Part shown: positions 28,401 to 38,498 of the stretch, piece by piece
Layout: the number at the start of each line of letters is the position of its first letter
How positions within the stretch are numbered: position 1 is the first letter of the stretch
Origin: JAABRB01 sp963735025
GTDB taxonomy: Bacteria; Pseudomonadota; Gammaproteobacteria; Burkholderiales; SG8-39
Direction of reading: 5' to 3'
DNA: 64,000 bases
NCBI GenBank assembly: GCA_963735025.1
Contig: CAVTJG010000009.1
Location: 558,001 to 622,000 of the forward strand
The notes under the pieces: generated by a model
Database searches by the model: none
The model's input: only the letters and a program-made list of their open reading frames with translations
Told to the model about the DNA's origin: nothing
Program-made: the position numbers and the translations under genes

Positions 28401-29253
28401 TGGCCGAGGCGGCCTACCTCGCTGCGAGCGCCGACGAGCCGCTCGAGCAGCAACTTCGTGCGCAAGCACGCGCTCGCCTACCAGCAGGCGCATGGCTGCG
28501 ACCTCGAGACGGCGGCCCTGCGCGTCTTCAGCAATGCCGACGGCGCCTACGGCTCCAACGTCAACATGCTCGATCGACAGCGGCTGCTGGGACGACGAGG
28601 ACGAGCTGGCCGAGACCTACACCCGGCGCAAATGCTTCGCCTACGGGCGCACCGGCGGGCCGGTCCAGCAGGCGGCGACTGCTGCAAGAGCGTGCTCGCG
28701 GACGTCGAGCTCGCCTACCAGAACCTCGAGTCGGTGGAGCTCGGCGTCACCACCGTCGACCACTATTTCGACACGCTCGGCGGCATCAGCCGCGCCGTGC
28801 GCGAGGCGAGGGGCAGCGAGGTGCCGGTCTATATCGGCGACCAGACGCAGCGGCGAGGGACAGGTGCGCACCCTGCGCGAGCAGGTCGCGCTCGAGACGC
28901 GGACCCGCATGCTCAATCCGAAGTGGTACGAAGGCATGCTGGAGCACGGCTACGAGGGCGTGCGCCAGATCGAGGCGCAAGTGACCAACACCTGGGCTGG
29001 TCGGCGACCACCGGACAGGTCGCGCCGTGGGTCTACCAGCAACTCACGCAGACCTTCGTGCTCGACGACGAAATGCGCAAGCGCCTCGCCGACACTGAAT
29101 CCGACAGCCTCCGCCAAGGTCGCGAACCGGCTGCTCGAGGCACACGAGCGCCACTACTGGTCGCCTGACGCGGCGACGCTCGAGGCCCTGCGCCAGGCCG
29201 GCGAAGAGCTCGAAGACCGTCTCGAAGGCGTCGACCTGGAGGCTGCCGCATGA
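25466..29253 (+). CDS. bchH: Magnesium chelatase subunit BchH, heavily frameshifted
   Basis: About 1260 residues spread over well over ten frame changes. Landmarks are RVIVTLDSHLASATA, CGDIVIANMLFMEDHIAPVL, IGCMSAGEVIRLTRMGRLTM (across a shift), VLHFGTHGALEFMPGKQVGL, YIYAANNPSEG-like, GRNVHGFDPFRIPS, VVMTLSGIFRDLL and the end RLLEAHERHYWSPDAATLEA. BchH binds protoporphyrin IX and, with BchI and BchD (encoded at 56-59 kb), inserts magnesium: the first committed step of bacteriochlorophyll synthesis. The probable ATG 25466 overlaps bchB. Confidence 0.85.
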
Positions 29254-30171
29254 ACGTCACGATCGGCTCGACACCTGCCGCGCCGGAAGCGGGCTCGCAG
29301 CCGCCCGACGGCGAAGGCAGCCTCCAGGTGCAGCTCGACCCGAACCTCGAGATCGGGACGCGCGAAGGTGTTCGCCGTCTACGGCAAGGGCGGCATCGGC
29401 AAGAGCACGACCTCGTCCAACCTGTCGGTCGGCGTTTTCCAAGCTCGGCAAGCGCGTGCTGCAGATCGGCTGCGATCCGAAGCACGATTCCACCTTCACG
29501 CTGACCAAGCGGCTCGTGCCGACGGTGATCGACGTGCTCGAATCGGTGGATTTCCATGCCGAGGAGCTGCGCACCGAGGACTTCGTCTACGAAGGCTACA
29601 ACGGCGTCATGTGCGTCGAGGCCGGCGGGCCGCCGGCCGGCACCGGCTGCGGCGGCTATGTCGTCGGCCAGACGGTGAAGCTGCTCAAGGAGCACCACCT
29701 GCTCGAAGACACCGACGTGGTGATCTTCGACGTGCTCGGCGACGTGGTTTGCGGCGGTTTCGCCGCGCCGCTGCAGCATGCGGAGCGCGCGCTCGTCGTC
29801 GCCGCCAACGACTTCGACTCGATCTTCGCCATGAACCGCATCGTCGCGGCGATCCAGGCCAAGTCGAAGAACTACGAGGTGCGCCTCGGCGGCGTGATCG
29901 CCAACCGCAGCGCGCGAGACCGACCAGATCGACCGGTTCAACGACGCCGTCGGCTTGAAGCGCCTGGCGCATTTCCCGGACCTCGACATCATCCGGCGCA
30001 GTCGCGCTGAAGAAGTCGACGCTGTTCGAGATGGAGCCCTCGCCCGAGCTCGAGGCGGTGCAGGACGGAGTACCTGCGGCTTGCCGCGCGCGCTGTGGGA
30101 CGGCACCGAGCCGCTCGACGCCGAAGCCGATGAAGGACCGGGACATCTTCGACTTCCTGGGATTCGACTGA
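29250..30171 (+). CDS. bchL: Protochlorophyllide reductase iron protein BchL, frameshifted
   Basis: About 307 residues. The P-loop YGKGGIGKSTTSSNLSVG, the switch and cluster segments CDPKHDSTFTLT, MCVEAGGPPAGTGCGGYVVG and FDVLGDVVCGGFAAPL (4Fe-4S Cys ligands) are all present. The central 430 bases are one clean frame; the ends carry about five shifts. It is the nitrogenase-Fe-protein-like ATPase that passes electrons to BchNB. ATG 29250 overlaps the bchH stop; the end DIFDFLGFD overlaps bchM. Confidence 0.92.
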
Positions 30172-30893
30172 TGCCGATCCGATCACCTACCATCGAGCGG
30201 CGCGGCGCAGCTCGAGGACCTATTTCGACCGCACGGCGGTCGACGCCTGGCGCAAGCTGACGTCGGACGCGCCGCGTCGGGCGCATCCGCGCGACCGTGC
30301 GCGCCGGGCGCGAACGCGATGCGCCGGACGCTGCTCGGCTGGCTGCCGGACGATCTCGCGGGCTGCGCGTGCTGGATGCCGGCTGCGGCACCGGCGCGCT
30401 CGCGCGTCGGGGCTCGCGCGGCGCGGCGCCAACGTCGTCGGCGTCGACCTCTCGCCGACGCTGATCGGCCTCGCGCGCGAGCGGCGCGCCGGATGAACTC
30501 GGCTCCCGGCACGATCGACTTTCGCGTCGGCGACATGCTCGATCCAGCGCTCGGGCGCTTCGACCACGTCGTCGCGATGGATTCGCTGATCCACTATAAC
30601 GCGGCGCGATGATCGTGGACGTCGCTGGCCGGACTCGCGGTGCGCACCGAGCACGGTCGCTCGCTGTTCACTTTCGCGCCGCGGACCGCCGCTGCTCACG
30701 CTGATGCACGCCGTCGGGCCGGCTGTTCCCGCGCAGCGATCGCGCGCCGGCGATCGAGCCGGTCAGCGGCGCACAGCTGCAACGCCTGATCGCGCGCCGA
30801 TGCCGGCGCTGGACGGCTGGCGCATCGGCGACAGCGAGCGCGTCGCCAGCGGCTTCTACACCTCGCAGGCGATGGAGCTGGTGCGGCGAATGA
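30171..30893 (+). CDS. bchM: Mg-protoporphyrin IX methyltransferase BchM, frameshifted
   Basis: About 240 residues. The SAM-binding motif (RVLDAGCGTGALA) is reconstructed across a one-base shift near 30360-30410; further marks are GANVVGVDLSPTLIGLARER, FDHVVAMDSLIHYNA and the end SGFYTSQAMELVRR. It methylates the 13-propionate of Mg-protoporphyrin IX using SAM, making the substrate of AcsF. ATG 30171 overlaps the bchL stop and its own stop overlaps the next ATG, the usual tight coupling of this operon. Confidence 0.88.
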
Positions 30894-32323
30894 ACGCGGC
30901 GTGCAACGACACGCTCGCGCGCGCATGGCTGCTTGGTCGGACCGCGGTTTCTGCCGTTCGCGGACGCCGCGACGGCCGAGCTGCCGCTCGGCCGGCTTGC
31001 TGCGCCTGTCGCTGTTCCAGGTATCCGTCGGCATGGCTGGTGCTGCTCACCGGCACGCTCAACCGGGTCATGATCGTCGAGCTCGGCGTGCCGGCGTGGC
31101 TCGTGGCGCTGATGGTCTCGCTGCCGCTGGTGTTCGCGCCGTTGCGCGCGCTGATCGGCTTCCGCTCCGATACACACCGTTCGCGCCTCGGCTGGCGGCG
31201 GGTGCCCTACATCTGGATCGGCACGCTGCTGCAGTTCGGCGGCCTCGCGATCATGCCGTTCGCGCTGCTCGTGCTCTCCGGGCGAAGGCGCACGGCCCGT
31301 GTGGGTCGGCTAGGTCGGCGCCGCGCTGGCGTTCCTGCTGGTCGGGCGCCGGCATGCACACGACGCAGACCGCCGGGCCTCGCGCTCGCCACCGACTCGC
31401 GCCCGCAGAATCGCGGCCCCGCGTGGTGGCGCTGCTCTACGTCATGCTGCTGGTCGGCATGGTCGTCAGCGCGCTGGTCTTCGGCGCGCTGCTCGCAGAT
31501 TTCCGCCAGCTGCGGCTGATCCAGGTGATCCAGGGCGCGGCGGTCGTGACGATGGTGCTCAACGTGCTCGCGCTGTGGAAGCAGGAGGCGCGCGATCCGA
31601 CTCGCGCGCCGCACGGCGCACGCGCCCGCCGTTCCGCGAGGCCTGGCGCGCGTTCCGCCACGGCGGTCGGCCGACGCCGGTTGCTGGTTGCAGTCGGGCT
31701 CGGAACGGCGGGCTTCACCATGCAGGACATCCTGCTCGAGCCCTATGGCGGCGAGATCCTGCGGCTCTCGGTCGGCGCGACCACCACGCTGACGGCGATG
31801 CTGGCGACCGGGACGCTGGTCGCGTTCGCGCTCGCCGCGCGCGCCTCGAGCGCGGCGCCGATCCGCACCGGCTGGCCGCGTTCGGTGCGCTCGCCGGCAT
31901 CGTGGCATTCCCTGCTGTCATTTTCGCGGACCGCTGGAATCGCCACTGTTGTTCCGTGTCGGCACCGCCCTGATCGGCTTCGGCGGCGGGCTGTTCGCCG
32001 TCGGCACGCTGATAGCGGCGATGGCGCTCGCCGACGCACGGCCAAAGCGGTCTCGCGCTCGGCGCATGGGGCGCCGTGCAGGCGACCGCCGCCGGCGTCG
32101 CCATCGCAGTCGGCGGGGCGATTCGCGACGTCGTGTCCGCCTTCGGCGAGCGGGGCCTTGGGCCCGCACTCACCGGACCGGCAATCGGCTAGCGGGTGGT
32201 CTACTGCGTCGAGATCGTGTTGTTGTTCGCACCTGGTCGCGATCGGCCCGCTCGTGCGCCGCCGCGCGGGACCCACGCGACCCCTCGGCGCCCAAGTTCG
32301 GTCTTGCAGAGTTCCCCGGCTAG
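30890..32323 (+). CDS. lhaA: LhaA, LH1 assembly factor (BCD family), frameshifted
   Basis: About 478 residues, twelve membrane helices. Conserved segments are LLTGTLNRVMIVELGVPAWL, LRALIGFRSDTHRSRLGWRR, VPYIWIGTLLQFGG, GLGTAGFTMQDILLEPYGGE and VGTALIGFGGGLFAVGTLI, across about eight frame changes. LhaA is needed for LH1 formation around the reaction centre, probably handing over bacteriochlorophyll. Its place between bchM and puhA is standard. It is a paralogue of the gene at 17.1-18.5 kb. Confidence 0.88.
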
Positions 32324-32337
32324 AGCAACGGAGGTCC

Positions 32338-33088
32338 ATGCCCAGCGGCGCAATCACAAGCTACATCGACGTCGCCCAACTCGTGCTCTACGCGTTCTGG
32401 ATATTCTTCGCCGGCCTGATCATCTACCTGCGTCGTGAGGACAAGCGCGAAGGCTATCCGCTCGAATCGGACCGAACCGGGGGCCGCATCGACGTGCAGG
32501 GTTTTCCCGCATTCCCGCGCCCAAGACGTTCGTGCTGCGCACGGCGGACGCGACGGTGCCAAGTCGCAAGGCCGACCAGCGCACCGGCAAGTCCGCGCCG
32601 GTCGCGGGCTTTCCGGTGCTCCGCTGGAGCCTACCGGGGATCCCATGCTGGACGGGGTCGGACCGGCCGCTACGCAACGCGCCGATACGCCCGATCTGAC
32701 GATCGACGGCGCCCAAAGATCGTCCCGCTCCGGGTGGCGGCCGATCGCTTCTCGAGCCGCGCGATCCCGATCCGCGCGGCATGCAGGTCATCGGCGCCGA
32801 CCACGCCATCGCCGGCGTGGTCAGGGACGTCTGGGTCGACGTCTCGGAAATCATCCGATATCTCGAGGTGCAACCTTCGGGTGTCCGAGGGCACTGTTGC
32901 TTCCGGTAAATTTCTCTCGCATCGACAATTGGGGGCCGGGTGCAGTCGCTCTCTCGCCAAGCAGTTCGCAAATGTACCCGCTGGCAAGCCCGGATCAGGT
33001 GACCTTTCTGGAAGAGGATCGGATCACCGCTTTCTATGGCGGCGGCAAGCTCTACGCCAAGCCGCGGCGCCAGGAGCCGTGGCTGTGA
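32338..33088 (+). CDS. puhA: Reaction centre subunit H (PuhA), frameshifted
   Basis: About 250 residues. A GGAGG ribosome site precedes ATG 32338. The single membrane helix is SYIDVAQLVLYAFWIFFAGL, followed by the YLRREDKREGYPLE motif typical of PuhA. The cytoplasmic domain is recognisable in pieces (DPMLDGVGPAA; MQVIGADHAIAGVVRDVWVD; ITAFYGGGKLYA) over about five shifts. Subunit H anchors the L/M dimer and lines the proton path to the secondary quinone. Confidence 0.92.
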
Positions 33089-33098
33089 GGACAATCTC

Positions 33099-33740
33099 AT
33101 GAATCGCGATCCCGAGCACATCCGCGGCGTCGGCGAACCGCTGCCCGCGGGCGAGCGGATACTCTGGCAGGGTGCACCGGAGTGGCGCGTACTTGCGCGG
33201 CGTGCGTTCCACGTGCGCAAAGTTGCCCTGTACTTCGGGGCGCTCTTGGTCTGGCGCGCCGCCGTGGCGCTGACCGGAGGCGAACCATTTGCGACGGTCG
33301 CAGGCCCGATCCTGTGGCTCGCCGTGTTCGGCGCGGCGTCCACCGGCGTGCTTGCGCTCCTCGCCTGGGCCAGCGCGCGCACCGCGACCTATGCCATCAC
33401 GAGCAAGCGAATCGTCATCGGCGTCGGCGTGGCCTTACCCATGACCGTAAACATTCCGTTGCACCAGATCGCCGCGGCGGGCCTGCGCGAGAATCCGGAT
33501 GGCACGGGCGACGTCCCGCTCGCGTTGCTTGGCAACGTCCGGATCGCGTGGCTGCACCTGTGGCCGCACGTGCGCGCGTGGCGATTGTCACGACCCGAGC
33601 CGATGCTCCGGTCGATCCCGGAGGCGCGTCGGGTTGCAGCGATTCTCGCCGCAGCGGCGGAGGCTGCCGCTGTGCGTTCCGTACCGATCAAACCGGACGA
33701 GGTGGCGCCCGCGCCGCCGGGCGTCGCCGCGACGCACTGA
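33099..33740 (+). CDS. puhB: PuhB, photosynthetic complex assembly protein
   Basis: 213 residues, intact, starting at ATG 33099 ten bases after puhA. It has a bacterial-PH-like domain with two or three membrane segments (VALYFGALLVWRAAVAL; FGAASTGVLALLAWAS) and the family stretch ERILWQGAPEWRVLARRAFH. PuhB is required for efficient reaction-centre assembly in Rhodobacter. The clean frame in the middle of a damaged operon is useful as an internal control for sequence quality. Confidence 0.9.
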   Translation: MNRDPEHIRGVGEPLPAGERILWQGAPEWRVLARRAFHVRKVALYFGALLVWRAAVALTGGEPFATVAGPILWLAVFGAASTGVLALLAWASARTATYAITSKRIVIGVGVALPMTVNIPLHQIAAAGLRENPDGTGDVPLALLGNVRIAWLHLWPHVRAWRLSRPEPMLRSIPEARRVAAILAAAAEAAAVRSVPIKPDEVAPAPPGVAATH

Positions 33741-33750
33741 GGCGACCCCC

Positions 33751-34224
33751 ATGAGCGACCCTTTCGTCGACCACGGTGTTCCGCGTGTTCCATTGCTCGG
33801 CGCGTTCGCGCTCGTCCTGGCTACGCTCGCCGCAGTGGCGCTCTTGCGCGTGTTCGGTTACGGGCCGCCCGCGCAACCGCCCGCCGAAGTCATCGCGGCG
33901 CGCGAGCTGCGATTCGCAGACCGACCCGCGGGTGGCGTCGCGGTCTATGACGCGCGCAGCGGTGCACTGATCGACGACCTCGCCACGGGTGGCGATGGAT
34001 TTGTCCGCGGCACGCTTCGCGGCCTCGCGCGCGAGCGTCGCAGCCACGGAATCGGTGCGGAGCCGCCGGTGCGCATCACCGCCCATGCCGACGGGCGGCT
34101 GATGCTCGAGGACATGGCGACTGGCCGCCAGATCGACCTCGGGGCGTTCGGCCCCACGAATGCCGCTGCGTTCGCGCGCTTCCTCGACAAGCGGCGCGTC
34201 GCGGCCGTCACACTGAAGGAGTGA
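33751..34224 (+). CDS. puhC: PuhC, photosynthetic complex assembly protein
   Basis: 157 residues, intact. One N-terminal membrane helix (LLGAFALVLATLAAVALLRV) anchors a periplasmic domain with RELRFADRPAGGVAVYD, the family core that reads like a beta-sheet domain. PuhC is needed for normal reaction-centre/LH1 levels. It starts ten bases after puhB and stops three bases before acsF, as in other PGCs. Confidence 0.88.
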   Translation: MSDPFVDHGVPRVPLLGAFALVLATLAAVALLRVFGYGPPAQPPAEVIAARELRFADRPAGGVAVYDARSGALIDDLATGGDGFVRGTLRGLARERRSHGIGAEPPVRITAHADGRLMLEDMATGRQIDLGAFGPTNAAAFARFLDKRRVAAVTLKE

Positions 34225-34227
34225 TTC

Positions 34228-35290
34228 ATGGATGCGACCATCGATCTGACCACGCCCGACGACGCGACCCGCCTCGCCGAAGCGAACACCCTGCTCTCGC
34301 CACGCTTTTACACCACCGACTTCGCGGGGCTCGATCGCCTCGACGTCGGCCCGGTCCGCAGCGAATGGGACGCGCTGATGGCCGAGTTCCGCGCTGACGC
34401 GAACCGGCACCACTTCGAGCGCGACGATGCATTCGAGGTCGACGTGGCGAAATTTCCGGATGGACTGCGCCAGGAGTTTCTGGATTTCCTGATCAGCTCG
34501 GTAACCGCCGAGTTCTCCGGGTGCGTGCTCTATGGCGATATCGAAAGAATACTCGGCATCCCGATATACGCGAGTTGATGGGCTACATGCAGCGTGATGA
34601 GAGCCGACATGCCGGTTTCATCAATCGCTCGCTCAAGGACTTTGGGCTCGGCGTCGATCTCGCGCTCCTGACGCGAACGAAAAAGTACACCTTCTTCAAG
34701 CCTAAGTACGTGTTTTACGCCACCTACCTCTCGGAAAAGATCGGCTACGCGCGCTACATCACGATCTTCCGGCAGCTCGAACGGCGGCCGGAGCTGCGCT
34801 TCCATCCGATTTTCGAGTGGTTCGAACGCTGGTGCAACGACGAGTTTAGGCACGGCGAAGCGTTCGCGCTGATGTTGCGCGCGAATCCGCATTTGCTGCG
34901 CGGCGGCAACAAGCTATGGATCAGGTTCTTCCTGCTGGCCGTGTATGCCACGATGTACGTGCGCGACCACTCGCGGCCGGAGTTGCATGCCGCGCTCGGA
35001 CTCGATCCGACGGAGTACGACTTCACCGTGTTTCGCATCACTTCGGAAATCTCCAGACAGATCTTTCCAATTACTCTGGACATCGAGCATCCTGCGTTTC
35101 GAGCTGGTTTGGAACGACTGCGCAGGATCGCCGCTGCTGCTGCCGCCGCGCGCGCGCAAGGCAGCCCCGGTGGGCGTGCTCAAGCGCTTGGGTGCGCAGT
35201 CGCTGGCGTGGCGACGTTCGCACGGCTCTACTTCCTCCCGTCAAGCCGAACGCGATACCGCAGAACGTGCGCCTCGCGCCGGCCTGGTAG
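34228..35290 (+). CDS. acsF: Mg-protoporphyrin IX monomethyl ester oxidative cyclase AcsF (frameshifted)
   Basis: About 354 residues. The di-iron ferritin-like core is intact: EFSGCVLYGDIERI, RDESRHAGFINRS and CNDEFRHGEAFALML supply the two ExxH pairs. Frame breaks lie near 34558 and in the last 150 bases (35140-35250); the end PNAIPQNVRLAPAW is typical. AcsF closes the fifth ring of bacteriochlorophyll with O2. As no anaerobic bchE is visible, pigment synthesis here is expected to need oxygen at least at low level. Confidence 0.92.
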
Positions 35291-35300
35291 AAGCGGAGCG

Positions 35301-36080
35301 ATGACGATGTTCGAGCACGGGTTCCCCGTGCTCTACGCGCTGGCCGCGTGGTGGCTCGGCACGGGCGTGATCCTCTACCTCGTCCGCCTCGCGAGGCAGA
35401 CCTACGCCGGGACGCTCATCGGGGCGTCCGTGGTCGCGGGATTGGCGTTTTCCGCCCTCGCCGCGACGAGTGGCGAGGCGACCGTTGCCGGAGCTTACGT
35501 GGGATTCACGTGCAGCATCCTGATCTGGGGATGGCAGGAAGTCGCGTTCCTGACCGGCTTCGCAACCGGATCCCGCACCACGCCGTGTCCCGCCGGGGCG
35601 CGGGGCTGGCGTCGGTTTCGCTACGCGACCGAGACGCTCATCCACCACGAGCTTGCCCTGGTGGCAGCGGGTGCGGCGGTCATCGCAGTGACCTGGGGCG
35701 GCGCAAACCAAACCGGAACGTGGACGTTCCTCGTGCTCTGGGCGATGCGCCTCAGCTCCAAACTCAACCTGTTCCTCGGGGTGCGCAACCTCTATGCGGA
35801 GCTCCTGCCGGCGCACCTGAGCTATCTCGCGAGCTATTTCACGCGGCGCCCGATCAATTCATTCTTCCCCGTTTCGGTCACGGCCTCAACGGTGGTCGCG
35901 GTGCTGTTCTGGTCGGGCGCGACGACGTCGGCGGCCACGTCCTTCGAGGCCGCGGGGCTCGCGCTGATCGGCACGCTCCTGGCGCTTGCCGTGCTTGAGC
36001 ACTGGTTCATGGTGCTGCCGTTACCGGTCGAGGCGCTGTGGAGCTGGGGATTCAGCCGGCGCGGGGTGGACCGGGCGGGC
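35301..36080 (+). CDS. puhE: PuhE (DUF3623) membrane protein, 3' end lost at IS junction
   Basis: About 260 residues with seven hydrophobic segments; WGWQEVAFLTGFATG, LIHHELALVAAGAAVIA and RLSSKLNLFLGVRNLYAELL are family blocks. The gene starts at ATG 35301 and remains in one clean frame until GFSRRG, where it runs into a 15-G run and an antisense IS630 transposase. Only a few C-terminal residues seem lost. PuhE influences bacteriochlorophyll production and reaction-centre assembly. It is the last PGC gene on this side of the insertion. Confidence 0.85.
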
Positions 36081-36091
36081 AAAGCGGATGT

Positions 36092-36106
36092 GGGGGGGGG
36101 GGGGGG
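36092..36106. repeat. Run of 15 G at puhE/IS junction
   Basis: Fifteen consecutive G, then CCC, lie exactly between the end of puhE and the truncated transposase end. No other homopolymer in the window is nearly as long. It could be an assembly join or an uncertain insertion boundary. Confidence 0.9.
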
Positions 36107-37025
36107 CCCTTGGGTGATGAGGGCAAACCAGCGCTCGACTTGATTGAGCCAGGAGGCGTAGGTTGGGGTGTAGTGAACGTGGTAACGCGGACGCGCGGCG
36201 AGCCAGGCGCGCACCTTGGCGTGTTTGTGGGTGCCGTAGTTGTCGATGATCAGATGTACGTCCAAGGTCGCCGGTACGTTGCGGTCGAGATGGCGCAGAA
36301 AGGCCAGGAACTCCTGATGGCGATGTCGGGACTTGCATTGCGTGATGACCGCACCGGAGGCCACATCGAGCGCAGCAAACAACGTGGTGGTGCCGTGCCG
36401 CTTGTAGTCGTGCGTCACGCCCTCGACATAGCCCAGCCCCATGGGCAGCAACGGCTGGGTGCGATTGAGCGCCTGAATCTGGCTCTTCTCGTCCACCGAG
36501 AGCACCAGCGCGCAGTCGGGCGGGTTCAGGTACAAGCCGACAATGTCGCGCACCTTCTCGACAAAGAACGGATCGGTGGACAGCTTGAAGCTCTTCTGCC
36601 GGTGCGGCTGCAACCCAAACAGTTTGAACAGCCGGTGCGCCATCGACGGGCTCACCTTGGTGGCTTGCGCAAACGAGCGCACGCTCCATTGCGTGGCGGC
36701 CACCGGCTTGGTGTGCAAGGCCCGATTGATCAATTCCGCCACTGCTTCGTCCTCCAGACTACGTGGGCGTCCCGGGCGCAATTCGTCATGCAACCCTTGC
36801 AGACGATGGCTGACAAACCGCCGGCGCCACTTGCCGACCGTCGCCTCCGCCAACTTCAGCCGCTTCGCAATCGCACTGTTGGCTTCACCGTCCGCCGCGT
36901 GCAGCACGATCTTTGCCCAGGCGCACCAGCCCTGCAGGCAGACTGCGCGAGCGTACCAACGCTTGCAGTTGCTCCCGCTCTTCCGTACTCAACACCAATA
37001 CGCTCTTCGGTCGGCCGGTTCTCAT
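36107..37025 (-). mobile_element. IS630-family transposase, damaged
   Basis: The N-terminus from ATG 37025 (MRTGRPKSVLVLSTEEREQL) breaks near 36920 and resumes with a helix-turn-helix (NSAIAKRLKLAEATVGKWRR), then the DDE nuclease: SVDEKSQIQALNRTQPL with the first Asp, HLIIDNYGTHKH with the second and TYASWLNQVERWF with the Glu. After FALITQ the protein is cut by the poly-G run, so the last 50-60 residues are missing. I could not define terminal inverted repeats. It sits antisense behind puhE and separates the bch/puh half of the PGC from the puf half. Confidence 0.85.
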
Positions 37026-37117
37026 TCGAGGATTCCTCCAGGGAAGAATACCTAGAACGACATGCAATAATTATGCTAACTATTTGTGAAACACGACACT
37101 AGCAAGGGAGAACAAGA

Positions 37118-37782
37118 ATGCGCGGGCACGTTGATCCTCAAGCTTCGATGTTCAGCTACTTCTCGCCGGAGTCGCGGGTGCCGCCAGATCATCCGCTGCG
37201 TTCGATCAAGCGCGATGCCGATGCGCTGCTCGCCTCGCTGAGCGGGGAGCTTGACAAGCTCTACGCTGAGGACGGGCGGCCGTCGATCCCGCCGGAGCGG
37301 CTGTTGAAAGCGAGCCTGCTGATTGCGTTGTACTCGGTACGCTCGGACCGGATGCTGTGCGAGATGCTCGACTACAACATTCTGTTTCGCTGGTTCCTGG
37401 ACATCAGCCTGGATCAGCGGGGGTTGGATCAGTCGAACTTCTCGCGGCTGCGCGAGCGACTGGGTGAAGACCATCTGGCCTGCCGCTTCTTCGATGCGGT
37501 GTAAGCGAAGCGCGCAGCCGCATGCTCCTGTCCGATGAGCACTTCACGGTGGATGGGACGCTGATCGAAGCATGGGCCTCGACCGCCAAGAGCCTGCGGC
37601 GCAAGGATCAACCGCCATCGAGCGGTGGGCCCGATGATCAAGGCATGGTCAACTTCCGCGGCGAGCGCCGCTGGAACGATACGCACGAGTCCAAGACCGA
37701 CCCTGAGGCCAAGCTCAAGCGAAGCAGCAAAGGCCAGGAGACGAAGCTTCGCTACGGCGGCCATGCCCTCATGGAGAACTAG
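37118..37782 (+). pseudogene. IS5-superfamily transposase remnant
   Basis: The first 128 residues (MFSYFSPESRVPPDHPLR; LDYNILFRWFLDISLDQ; FSRLRERLGEDHLACRFFDA) are the DUF772-type N-terminus of IS5-like transposases. One missing base near 37503 shifts the frame; it resumes with SEARSRMLLSDEHFTVDGTL and stops at 37782 after RYGGHALMEN, where active copies continue for another 150 or so residues. So it is broken twice and should be inactive. Right end and repeats were not found. Confidence 0.8.
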
Positions 37783-37848
37783 AAGGCTTCTCCATACAGG
37801 AAACCCAAGGCGCCCGAGGCTTTTCCAGACTGCCGAGGTGTCAGTTGC

Positions 37849-38310
37849 TCATGGCACGACATCGTCGTCGCTCTGATCTTTGGGAATGAGTCGCATTGCC
37901 CCTGCCAGGGCGAGAATGATGAGCGCGAGCAGGCCGAGTTCCACCAGAGCGGCCTGAAATGTCGGATCGTTCAGGTTCACGTGCGTGCTGCTCTCGGCCG
38001 TGATCACCAGCAGACGGCGGATGGCGGCAATGATCGCCACGATGAAGAACGGTTCGGCTTCCAGCCGCTTCTTGAGCGCGATGCGTCGCACCGTATAGAT
38101 GATCTCGGCCAGCATCAGCACCAGCAGCGCCCGATCGAGAAGGTGCAGCAAGGCACCGACGTAGTCGCGCCCGACGATCCTCTCGATCATCTCTCCGACT
38201 GCGAGCGCCAGCAGGCCCGCCGCGGCGAGCACCAGGACAGACGCCGTCGCAAGATAGATATAGTGCTCGGCGCGTTCCAGCAGCAGCCCACGGTCCGGCG
38301 GATTTTCCAT
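37849..38310 (-). CDS. psiE: PsiE-family membrane protein
   Basis: 153 residues with four hydrophobic segments; GRDYVGALLHLLDRALLVLM and LKKRLEAEPFFIVAIIAAIR are the conserved core of the phosphate-starvation-inducible PsiE family (PF06146). The function is unknown. It is intact and stands alone between the transposase remnants and pufC, so it may have come with the rearrangement rather than belong to the PGC. The 188 bases to pufC show nothing I can name. Confidence 0.8.
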   Translation of the reverse strand: MENPPDRGLLLERAEHYIYLATASVLVLAAAGLLALAVGEMIERIVGRDYVGALLHLLDRALLVLMLAEIIYTVRRIALKKRLEAEPFFIVAIIAAIRRLLVITAESSTHVNLNDPTFQAALVELGLLALIILALAGAMRLIPKDQSDDDVVP

Positions 38311-38498
38311 GGCGTGTCCCTTTAGCCCAGCGCTCGTCCGATAGGGCGCTCAGCGCCTCATGGATCGAGTGGACCGCCCGGGCGCACACTCGGCGCTTAA
38401 ATATAGAACGGATCCGGAACGCTAGTGGAATGCGCTCAATCCAGATTCCCGCGTGTGCGGAATCACGGACGACTTCAATAAGTTCCCGGGCGCTCTGC

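Noticed and set aside
36092..36106. G15 run as a functional G-quadruplex
   Set aside because: It sits on a truncated transposase/puhE junction with no promoter context; an assembly or insertion artefact is likelier.
36038..37102. 354-codon plus-strand frame over the IS630 transposase
   Set aside because: Antisense to a recognisable DDE transposase, no domain of its own.
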